DNA of 22,882 nt from Nitrospirae bacterium CG2_30_53_67 (GTDB lineage: Bacteria > CG2-30-53-67), in assembly GCA_001873285.1 (NCBI GenBank), contig MNYV01000146.1, positions 1-22,882 of the forward strand, in the 5' to 3' direction. Below are positions 16,074 through 20,653 of this stretch, in pieces. Every line of letters starts with the position of its first letter. The stretch's first letter is position 1. The position numbers were made by a program, and so were the translations under genes. The notes beneath the pieces were generated by a model. That model saw nothing but the letters and a program-made list of their open reading frames with translations. It did no database searches and was not told the DNA's origin.

Positions 16074-16697
16074 CTATAGGGTTTTGAGATAGGCGGTGAT
16101 TGCCTGGATCTCTTCATCTTTGAATCCGAAAATGGGCATGATGGACTCCGGATTCACAGACTTCGGGTCTTTCAGCCTCTTATGAAGCGTATCGGGATCC
16201 AGTCTCTTGGTCACGCCGGTGAGATCCGGCCCCACGGTCTGCCCTACACCCTTGATCTTATGGCATGAGGTGCATCCCTTTTCCGTAACCAGTCTCCTCC
16301 CTTCCTCGACCTCGTGGTCAGCCGCAGTTTTCTGGACCGGTTTGGAAGCAGTCATACCCGGTTCCGCCGCTTCTGCCTCTACGGCCTTTGCCGGCCTTGG
16401 CGGCCAGTTGTGGGTATCGATCTTGTCGATCCACTCGAAGAAGGCAATCAGATGGCTGATCTCTTCATCCGAGAGGTGCAGGTTGGGCATCTTTCTCTGG
16501 CCTTTGGCCTTCTCGATCCCGCCATACCAGACCTTGACCGGGTCCTTGAGAAAGGCCCGGATAAAGTCCGGCCCTTTCTGGCTGTAGATATCCTTGAGTT
16601 CCGGTGCGTAGTATGCGCCCTCCCCCACGAGGGTATGGCAGCCGATGCAGTCGTACTTTTCCCAGACCTTCTTGCCCGAGATGACGTCGTCCGTCAA
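16074..16697 (-). CDS. norC: NorC-like dihaem cytochrome c, haem-bearing part of an interrupted norC
   Basis: The electron-entry subunit of cNOR. The first domain matches NorC: SGKKVWEKYDCIGCHTLVGE with haem motif CIGCH at 17-21, GAYYAPEL, axial-Met candidate M70 in KMPNLHLS, and the NorC-like ending KIDTHNWPP. A Pro/Ala/Glu linker (about 100-125) joins a second cytochrome c domain with CTSCH at 142-146 and M187, which ordinary NorC of about 150 residues lacks. The only start in this open frame before the haem is a TTG at 16697 with poor ribosome binding and no signal peptide. The membrane anchor is encoded in the same frame just upstream but is separated by a TAA at 16704-16706. As written, the haem domains would stay cytoplasmic, so this is a nonsense-mutated gene, an unusual readthrough case or a sequence error. 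Confidence 0.85.
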   Translation of the reverse strand: MTDDVISGKKVWEKYDCIGCHTLVGEGAYYAPELKDIYSQKGPDFIRAFLKDPVKVWYGGIEKAKGQRKMPNLHLSDEEISHLIAFFEWIDKIDTHNWPPRPAKAVEAEAAEPGMTASKPVQKTAADHEVEEGRRLVTEKGCTSCHKIKGVGQTVGPDLTGVTKRLDPDTLHKRLKDPKSVNPESIMPIFGFKDEEIQAITAYLKTL

Positions 16698-16703
16698 ATT
16701 CTC

Positions 16704-16817
16704 TTAATGCGTATAATCCTTGATGGTCGACATGGTATGGATCGACAATGCAAAAAAGATTACCAGACAGGCCATGGTCCCGATGAAGAACCAGTTCCTT
16801 GCAGTATTTTTGGTCAT
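16704..16817 (-). CDS. norC: NorC N-terminal membrane anchor, 37-codon ORF ending at TAA
   Basis: The ATG at 16817 has an excellent AAGGAG 8 bases upstream. The peptide begins MTKNTARNWFFIGTMACLVI and continues to a hydrophobic helix ending FFALSIHT, which is the typical NorC start (Arg-Asn, then one transmembrane helix, then a short periplasmic stretch). It ends DYTH and a TAA. Two codons after the TAA, in the same frame, begin the residues that precede the first NorC haem. Whole NorC would therefore run 16817 to 16074 with a single internal stop. Too short to be a separate known protein; I read it as the 5' part of norC. Confidence 0.8.
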   Translation of the reverse strand: MTKNTARNWFFIGTMACLVIFFALSIHTMSTIKDYTH

Positions 16818-16912
16818 AATTTCGTCTCCTTAGTCGTTATCCTATTTAAACACCACAAATTATCGCACACCCTCCTCTCTTCGTCACCCCCTCTCATTTT
16901 GGTTGTTCTCCT

Positions 16913-16928
16913 CTACGAGCCATCGGCC
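16913..16928. other. Small conserved hairpin element, copy 1
   Basis: CTACGAGCCATCGGCC contains GCC-ATC-GGC, a 3-bp stem on a 3-nt loop. The same element occurs at 21568-21583 as CTACGAGTCATCGACC, where the two differences preserve base pairing (GTC-ATC-GAC). Function unknown. Confidence 0.4.
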
Positions 16929-16944
16929 CTTTAGCGGGTAAGAA

Positions 16945-17104
16945 GGGGTCGAGGGTTCCAGGGGTCAAGGGGTCAAGTGAAATACTGAAACGCAAGCAAA
17001 ATCTCCAGATAAAAACACTGGAACCCTTGAAACTTAGGACCCTCTGCCCCTTATGTTTTTAGCACTTCACTTGGCCCCTGGAATCCTTGACCCCTTGACC
17101 CCTG
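16945..17104. repeat. Palindromic GGGGTCAAG-type dispersed repeat, copy 2
   Basis: The left arm contains GGGTTCCAGGGGTCAAGG and GGGGTCAAGTGAA; the right arm contains TTCACTTGGCCCCTGGAATCC-like and CCTTGACCCCTTGACCCC-like words in mirror order. The centre shares a GAAACTTAGG word with copy 1 at 3061-3208. The arms point inward with CAAGTGAA/TTCACTTG. It occupies the norC upstream region. Confidence 0.75.
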
Positions 17105-17232
17105 ATGTTTTCATCCACTCTTTTGAAGATGATCCTTATTTTTGGGGTCTCTTTAATAATGCCATTGCAAAAAAGGCAATCTTGGGCTATAAACTTACCA
17201 TTGATTTATAGCATTGGCAAGTCAACTCCACA

Positions 17233-17274
17233 GTGACCTATATCACAGAAGTTTTTGTTTTCCCGGAGTAATAT
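17233..17274 (+). promoter_or_regulatory. CRP/HcpR-type promoter for the gene at 17342
   Basis: GTGA-CCTATA-TCAC at 17233-17246 is centred at 17239.5. TAATAT at 17269-17274 is centred 32 bp downstream, implying a start near 17281 and an activator site near -41.5. A leader of about 60 nt then reaches AGGAGG before the ATG. The same motif and spacing occur at 11375-11416 on the other strand. Confidence 0.65.
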
Positions 17275-17341
17275 TAAGAAAGAATTCGTCTTTTCGTAAA
17301 GAATATGAGATCAACACGGCTGATTTAAGGAGGAAAGAGAC

Positions 17342-17752
17342 ATGGATAGATTCGTAAAAAGATTTATTTTCATGGGGATTCTCTACCTGATGATCGCAAG
17401 CGTCCTGGGAGCGGCCATGATGGTTTTTCCGGTATCGGCAAAACTGCGCTTTGCCCATGTCCACCTGAACCTTCTCGGATGGATGTCCATGATGATCTTC
17501 GGGGTGGGCTATCATATCCTCCCCCGCTTCACCGGACGCCCCCTCTACAGCAGCCGCCTCGGAGAAATCCAGTTCTGGCTCGCCAATATCGGACTGATCG
17601 GCATGGCGCTGATCTCCATGACCGGACAGATAACGCCGGATAAGCCGCTTTTCCCGATCTTTATCATTTCAGGTCTTGTGGAGGTACTCTCCATCTTCAT
17701 CTTCTGCTACAACATGATCATGACCGTCTTTGTGAAAGGCGAGGCGGTATGA
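17342..17752 (+). CDS. Small haem-copper-oxidase-like (NorB/CcoN-related) membrane protein
   Basis: A 136-residue protein with four hydrophobic helices (about 9-30, 38-60, 77-95, 103-128). RFAHVHLNLLGWMSMMIFGV at 36-55, with H39, H41 and later H58, resembles the second helix of haem-copper oxidase subunit I and NorB (compare [11 protein letters not shown] in the NorB encoded here). It is far too short to hold an active site, so it is not an oxidase on its own. A role in haem binding, NO sensing, or assembly and electron supply for the neighbouring NorB is possible. AGGAGG lies 10 bases before the ATG. It is transcribed divergently from norCBQD under a promoter matching that of the DUF1858 operon. 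Family resemblance is moderate; function is unknown. Confidence 0.75.
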   Translation: MDRFVKRFIFMGILYLMIASVLGAAMMVFPVSAKLRFAHVHLNLLGWMSMMIFGVGYHILPRFTGRPLYSSRLGEIQFWLANIGLIGMALISMTGQITPDKPLFPIFIISGLVEVLSIFIFCYNMIMTVFVKGEAV

Positions 17753-17889
17753 TATGGGGAAACCCGTGTACTCGGTTTACTGGTGGTGGGCAGTAAGCGT
17801 AACCAGCAATGTTATGTTGGAGGCATGGCTTCTAATGAAAGGGAATTGGGATTCGTTAAGGGTGGCGGGTCAGTCTACCGCCCTTCTGT
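17753..17889. other. Junction segment; possible truncated ORF from 17754
   Basis: One base after the preceding stop, an ATG at 17754 with GAGG upstream opens MGKPVYSVYWWW and then loses any protein-like character, ending at 17948 antisense to the next gene. It may be the first codons of a former downstream operon gene cut off where the accessory island begins. Nothing else is recognised. Confidence 0.35.
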
Positions 17890-18087
17890 CTACCTTGCGG
17901 ATTTTGCTTTTGACTGTACGGCTGCTTTCCGGGACAACTCAAATTTAACATACCGCCGCAGGTGTAACTCCTGCATCATAGGATCGCTTGGAAACTCACT
18001 TAGAACTTCTTTTATAAGTTCTTTTATTTGTCTTGTGGTCAAACCCGAATTCTTGACTAATGCCTCAACATCGAATGAATAATTCAT
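17890..18087 (-). CDS. Small hypothetical protein downstream of HigBA-type pair
   Basis: A 65-residue basic protein beginning MNYSFDVEALVKNSGLTTRQ and ending in a Lys/Arg/Ala tail. A helix-turn-helix-like start (LVKNSGLTTRQIKELIKEVL) is possible but I do not recognise a family. The ATG at 18087 is preferred over 18096 because AAGGGAAGG then has usable spacing. It lies 82 bp downstream of the antitoxin gene on the same strand and may be cotranscribed with it. Whether it is a real gene is moderately supported by the ribosome site and orientation only. Confidence 0.45.
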   Translation of the reverse strand: MNYSFDVEALVKNSGLTTRQIKELIKEVLSEFPSDPMMQELHLRRYVKFELSRKAAVQSKAKSAR

Positions 18088-18169
18088 CACCGGCATCCTT
18101 CCCTTTTAAAATTCTGGTGGAGCAATAATTTCGATTAGGTATTGTCCCCGGAATCTATCCCATCGATTT

Positions 18170-18448
18170 TTAGGCCACCCTTTGGATTTCTTTTCCCTCA
18201 TACTCCGGAAACATGATGATGGCAGGATGGACATCAAAGGCTTTTGCGATCTGCTCCACACGTTTTTTGCCGATTTCCACCTTGCCGTTTTCCAAGAGGC
18301 TGATATTGGTTGCGCTGATGCCGGAGCGCCTGGCAAGTTCCGCCTGGGTCCAGCCTTTCAGTTCCCGAAGCATCCGAATGACCTCACCGGTCGTCAGTTT
18401 TGCATGAGGTTTTGCCGGTACAAATTCAGCACGCTTACGAGCTTTCAT
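18170..18448 (-). CDS. higA: XRE-family antitoxin, HigA-like
   Basis: A 92-residue DNA-binding antitoxin. A Cro/CI-type helix-turn-helix is plain at about 21-70: TTGEVIRMLRELKGWTQAEL followed by ARRSGISATNISLLENGKVE and the RVEQIAKAFDVHPA helix. The ATG at 18448 has AGGAGA 6 bases upstream. The longer open frame back to 18649 is only antisense-like extension into the toxin gene. It begins 8 nt after the toxin stop codon, in toxin-first order, as in higBA. It should neutralise the toxin and repress the shared promoter, whose spacer contains an inverted repeat. Confidence 0.9.
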   Translation of the reverse strand: MKARKRAEFVPAKPHAKLTTGEVIRMLRELKGWTQAELARRSGISATNISLLENGKVEIGKKRVEQIAKAFDVHPAIIMFPEYEGKEIQRVA

Positions 18449-18456
18449 ATGTTCTC

Positions 18457-18729
18457 CTAATAGTTGTGCGGCGTTATTTCCAAAACAAGAACCGTGACTA
18501 TTTCCCTCTTCACGGTATAGATGACCCTGTATTGCAGACTCAGACGCGAAGACCGCTGCTCCCCTCGCTTCCCTTTCAGCTTCTCGTCGTGGAACCAAGG
18601 GAAGGCTCTCAACTTTTCTGGCCCATGCCTGAATACAATGTCCTTCCACAGCTCGTATTTCTTAACAACCGCCGGTGGAAGCCCGCGGCAGATTTTTGCA
18701 ATCTCTCGATGCTCTTTTATGCGCCACAT
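18457..18729 (-). CDS. higB: RelE/HigB-like toxin
   Basis: A 90-residue ParE/RelE-superfamily protein, predicted to be a ribosome-dependent mRNA interferase as in HigB/RelE relatives. It has N-terminal helices followed by the beta-sheet core with the recognisable GKRGEQRSSRLSLQYRVIYT (about 53-72) and C-terminal VLEITPHNY. The basic residues and the C-terminal His are typical of active members, though catalysis cannot be proved by eye. The ATG at 18729 has no Shine-Dalgarno. A strong promoter places the transcript start within a few bases of the ATG, so it is probably leaderless or nearly so. The upstream promoter overlaps the first unit of a tandem repeat. Confidence 0.88.
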   Translation of the reverse strand: MWRIKEHREIAKICRGLPPAVVKKYELWKDIVFRHGPEKLRAFPWFHDEKLKGKRGEQRSSRLSLQYRVIYTVKREIVTVLVLEITPHNY

Positions 18730-18737
18730 TACGGTTT

Positions 18738-18766
18738 ATAATAACTTATTAAATGTGATAAGTCAA
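18738..18766 (-). promoter_or_regulatory. Promoter and operator of the higBA-like operon
   Basis: On the - strand TTGACT (18761-18766), a 17-bp spacer and TATTAT (18738-18743) form a near-consensus sigma-70 promoter. The -10 is only 8 bases from the toxin ATG. In the spacer, ACTTAT (18744-18749) and ATAAGT (18758-18763) form an inverted repeat with an 8-bp centre, suited to antitoxin binding. The -35 lies inside tandem-repeat unit 1. Confidence 0.65.
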
Positions 18767-18912
18767 GTCTTCTGTTATTTGCTGTAATAATGGGCGCTGT
18801 CCCTATTAAGAGTTGTCAATGTGATAAGTCAAGTCTTCTGTTATTTGCTGTAATAATGGGCGCTGTCCCTATTAAGAGTTCTGTCCCTATTAAGAGTTCC
18901 CTATTAAGAGTT
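18752..18912 (+). repeat. Tandem array A: two 63-bp copies plus two truncated copies
   Basis: Copy 1 is 18752-18814 and copy 2 is 18818-18880, identical over 63 bp and separated by GTC. They are followed by an 18-bp copy (18881-18898) and a 14-bp copy (18899-18912) that retain only the 3' end (CCCTATTAAGAGTT). Each full copy contains AATGGGCGCTGTCCCTATT, shared with array B at 22507-22651 in inverted orientation. Confidence 0.85.
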
Positions 18913-18950
18913 CAAAAGGCTCCAAAAGGCTTCGGACCCCAAAAGGCTTC
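18913..18950 (+). repeat. Short CAAAAGGCTTC tandem words
   Basis: Three copies of CAAAAGGCT with growing flanks at 18913-18921, 18922-18932 and 18940-18950 immediately follow array A and lead into the HepT remnant. They look like further nested partial duplications at the same breakpoint. Confidence 0.6.
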
Positions 18951-18962
18951 CGCATTTCCGGG

Positions 18963-19127
18963 ATGAGGTGTTGGGCCTGGCAGAGGTGCAGTATGATCAT
19001 CGGAATGCGTAATCGGCTTGTTCACGGGTATGATGTAATAGACTTCGATTTGCTGTGGGACACGGTGACGGACGACCTGCCGCCACTAATCGCGGCGCTG
19101 CAAGAGATCGTGAGGAAAAAGGAATAG
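18963..19127 (+). pseudogene. HepT-like (DUF86, HEPN) C-terminal remnant
   Basis: An ORF of about 54 codons whose last 44 (from 18993) match the C-terminus of HepT toxins: IIGMRNRLVHGYDVIDFDLL followed by WDTVTDDLPPLIAALQEIV. The HEPN active motif R-X4-H-X-Y is present as RNRLVHGY. Full HepT proteins are about 110-140 residues, so most of the N-terminal half is missing, and no MNT nucleotidyltransferase antitoxin is adjacent. The break lies at the tandem repeats just upstream. It is therefore a truncated toxin gene, most likely inactive. Confidence 0.75.
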
Positions 19128-19154
19128 CGCCGGTGGTGGGGAATAAACAAGGAG

Positions 19155-19201
19155 GAACAAATAAGGACCATTTAAATAACGGTCGCTGTCCCCCTTTTAC
19201 C
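19155..19201 (+). repeat. REP-like element related to the tandem arrays
   Basis: CATTTAAATAACGGTCGCTG runs into TCCCCCTTTTACC. The word GGTCGCTGTCCC is a variant of GGGCGCTGTCCC in arrays A and B and has the orientation of array A. It lies just past the stop codon of the leftward gene at 19209, where a cassette attC would otherwise be expected. Confidence 0.5.
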
Positions 19202-19208
19202 TGAACCA

Positions 19209-19733
19209 TCAGAGCTCTTCTCTCTGGGGCTCAATCGGGACTTCCTCAAAACACGGAACGTCGACTCCGCTGATAAAGACACGCCGAAAAGCTCTTACGG
19301 GGATTGGCCCCAGGTATGCAGCTTCGATCTTAGGCATGATAGTGTGCCCATACGCTTTGTCTTGATGCCATCTCTTGAGAAGTGTTTCTGCACTTACGAA
19401 ATGATCAGCAATCGTATGACGGTCTATCTCGATCCATACAGAAATGCCCCAACAATGCCTGTATGGTACGAATTCCTGCCAAGTGGATAACGGATACTTT
19501 GCACTATAGCTTTCGGGCTCAAAGCCATAAAAATCGAACAGACTCACCCCACCGAGAGTGCGTACGTATGGATAGTATTCGGGGCCTCCACCCGTTTTCC
19601 ACCTCTCACAATCTGGAATAGGAGGGTTTGGCAGAATCAATCCCGCCTCCAGAATCTTCTGATAGCGATCGGGGTGTGTTGCGTGCCATAAGAGCCCGTG
19701 AAGCACGTTTGGAAATTCTGTTTCGTCAGTCAT
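19209..19733 (-). CDS. Unknown cassette-type protein, weak ADP-ribosyltransferase-like start
   Basis: A 174-residue protein that I do not assign to a family. It opens with LLWHATHPDRYQKILEAGLI (about 14-33), in which H-x-T followed by an I-x2-x-G-L helix resembles the first motif of ADP-ribosyltransferase-fold proteins (DarT, KptA, PARP-like). GGVSLFDF (61-68) and WGISVWIEIDR (about 95-105) could be later strands. No clear catalytic Glu motif can be pointed to. The in-frame ATG at 19781 lies inside the attC-like site, so the ATG at 19733, about 23 nt past the recombination point, is preferred although its Shine-Dalgarno is poor. Position right after an attC supports a gene-cassette origin. 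Confidence 0.6.
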   Translation of the reverse strand: MTDETEFPNVLHGLLWHATHPDRYQKILEAGLILPNPPIPDCERWKTGGGPEYYPYVRTLGGVSLFDFYGFEPESYSAKYPLSTWQEFVPYRHCWGISVWIEIDRHTIADHFVSAETLLKRWHQDKAYGHTIMPKIEAAYLGPIPVRAFRRVFISGVDVPCFEEVPIEPQREEL

Positions 19734-19750
19734 CGTTGATCTTTTGGGAG

Positions 19751-19837
19751 GCGTAACGCTCCGCGTGAGCCGAGCCGCCACAAGACATCAGGAAACAGTA
19801 CGCCGTCTTCGGCGTCGGCTCCACGCGGTTGTTGGGC
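19751..19837 (-). other. attC-like integron recombination site
   Basis: Read on the - strand, the 87-bp site begins GCCCAAC (fits RYYYAAC) and ends GTTACGC (GTTRRRY with one mismatch). Between them, CCGCGTG-G-AGCCG and CGGCT-CACGCGG form complementary arms differing by one extrahelical G. Unpaired spacers AA and AGC sit next to the outer boxes, and an ACGCCG-AAGA-CGGCGT hairpin lies in the variable loop. It sits 13 nt after one leftward stop codon and about 18 nt before the next leftward gene. Confidence 0.65.
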
Positions 19838-19849
19838 TCCCAGACTGCC

Positions 19850-20428
19850 TTAGATGCCACGATAAATCTCTTCTAAGACTTCTCGCAAAGACGCCACCTC
19901 TGCTGGAGAGAAGACCACTAACTTATAGACTCGGTCTGCGGGCGAATCTGGCCCTCCGAAACTCAACAACCAAGAGTCAAAGGTGAGCGTCAGAACCGGT
20001 GCCTCATTTTCTTTACGTTCTACATTGAGGATTAGCCGATCATCTTTGGCGCTTTCACCAAGGCGTTTTAGTTTGATATCCGTTCTGTATAGCCAACCAA
20101 TGGCGCTACTGCGCTCCGACGAAGATTGCCTAACGATAGATTGATAGTTATTGATTGCATCAATTACCATTTCCAATTGCTCGCGAGACAGGGCGAATCG
20201 ATATGTATCAAGATTTACTCGAAGTTGAATTAGTGCGTAGTCAGACTCGCGAATTCTCTGTTTCCATACAGACAAGGTCGACGACACTGGTTGCGCTTCT
20301 TTGCCCCAATTTTCAACAATACCGCTTACCTCTTTCGGAGAAGATCGAAGATATTCGGGAGATTCCAGAGTGGATGCGCATCCGGCTATCACCATAGCCA
20401 AGGCAAACCCAACAAGCGACTTCCTCAT
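19850..20428 (-). CDS. Putative lipoprotein carried on an integron-like cassette
   Basis: A 192-residue protein with a lipoprotein signal: MRKSLVGFALAMVIAGCAST, with lipobox VIAGC and acylated C17. The mature part is mostly helical with a C-terminal strand-rich segment (PVLTLTFDSWLLSFGG). I recognise no family, so function is unknown, and the location is the inner or outer membrane. A GGGGGCAGGA stretch precedes the ATG at 20428. The gene is bounded on its 3' side by an attC-like site and on its 5' side, 41 nt upstream, by GTTGGGC (20469-20475). That heptamer is the exact complement of the attC's GCCCAAC, as expected for the two ends of one circularisable cassette. Promoters are usually absent inside cassettes and none is seen. 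Confidence 0.75.
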   Translation of the reverse strand: MRKSLVGFALAMVIAGCASTLESPEYLRSSPKEVSGIVENWGKEAQPVSSTLSVWKQRIRESDYALIQLRVNLDTYRFALSREQLEMVIDAINNYQSIVRQSSSERSSAIGWLYRTDIKLKRLGESAKDDRLILNVERKENEAPVLTLTFDSWLLSFGGPDSPADRVYKLVVFSPAEVASLREVLEEIYRGI

Positions 20429-20468
20429 TCCTGCCCCCTTTCAATAGCTCAGGTGTGCGCCCTCTGAG

Positions 20469-20475
20469 GCCCAAC
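20469..20475 (-). other. Cassette 5' boundary GTTGGGC
   Basis: GTTGGGC on the - strand fits the GTTRRRY recombination core and exactly complements the R'' box at 19831-19837. With that site it delimits a cassette of about 718 bp (19758-20475). No full attC or attI is recognisable on the outer side. Confidence 0.5.
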
Positions 20476-20653
20476 TATTGATTATATGGTTTCCAGATAA
20501 GACTCATTTTCATTCCCGTTTCCGCATAATACGCACCCGCTACAGTTTTCTAAGCGTCTCGGCAGGACTGCGTACGCCATGACCTCCACGATTCAGAACA
20601 TGGGTATAGATCATCATGGTTCGCACATCATTCTACCAATTTATAAGTTAGAG

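Larger units (their letters stand above)
16818..17341. other. Divergent nor control region (norC leftward, small HCO-like gene rightward)
   Basis: This 524-bp gap contains a covarying small hairpin element at 16913-16928, a palindromic repeat (16945-17104) and, near the right end, a CRP/HcpR-type promoter facing the gene at 17342. For norC, a possible extended -10 (TGC-GATAAT, - strand, 16859-16867) is seen without a matching upstream activator palindrome. No gene is supported here. Confidence 0.5.

Noticed and set aside
17217-17228. TTGGCAAGTCAA as an FNR/NNR box
   Set aside because: The half-sites are separated by 6 rather than 8 bases, and the nearby GTGA-N6-TCAC site has far better promoter geometry.
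17783-18082. 99-codon + strand ORF
   Set aside because: Mostly antisense to the small - strand gene at 17890-18087, with no ribosome site or protein-like features.
18449-18649. N-terminal extension of the HigA frame
   Set aside because: It overlaps the toxin gene almost fully; the ATG at 18448 has a proper AGGAGA and gives the normal HigA length.
18997-19209. 70-codon - strand ORF
   Set aside because: It runs antisense through the HepT remnant and into repeat sequence, with no family resemblance.
20469-20653. A second attC site between the lipoprotein and PEP-CTERM genes, with GTTAGGC at 21438-21444 as cassette start
   Set aside because: Boundary-like heptamers exist, but I could not find convincing complementary arms or a matching GCCTAAC end.
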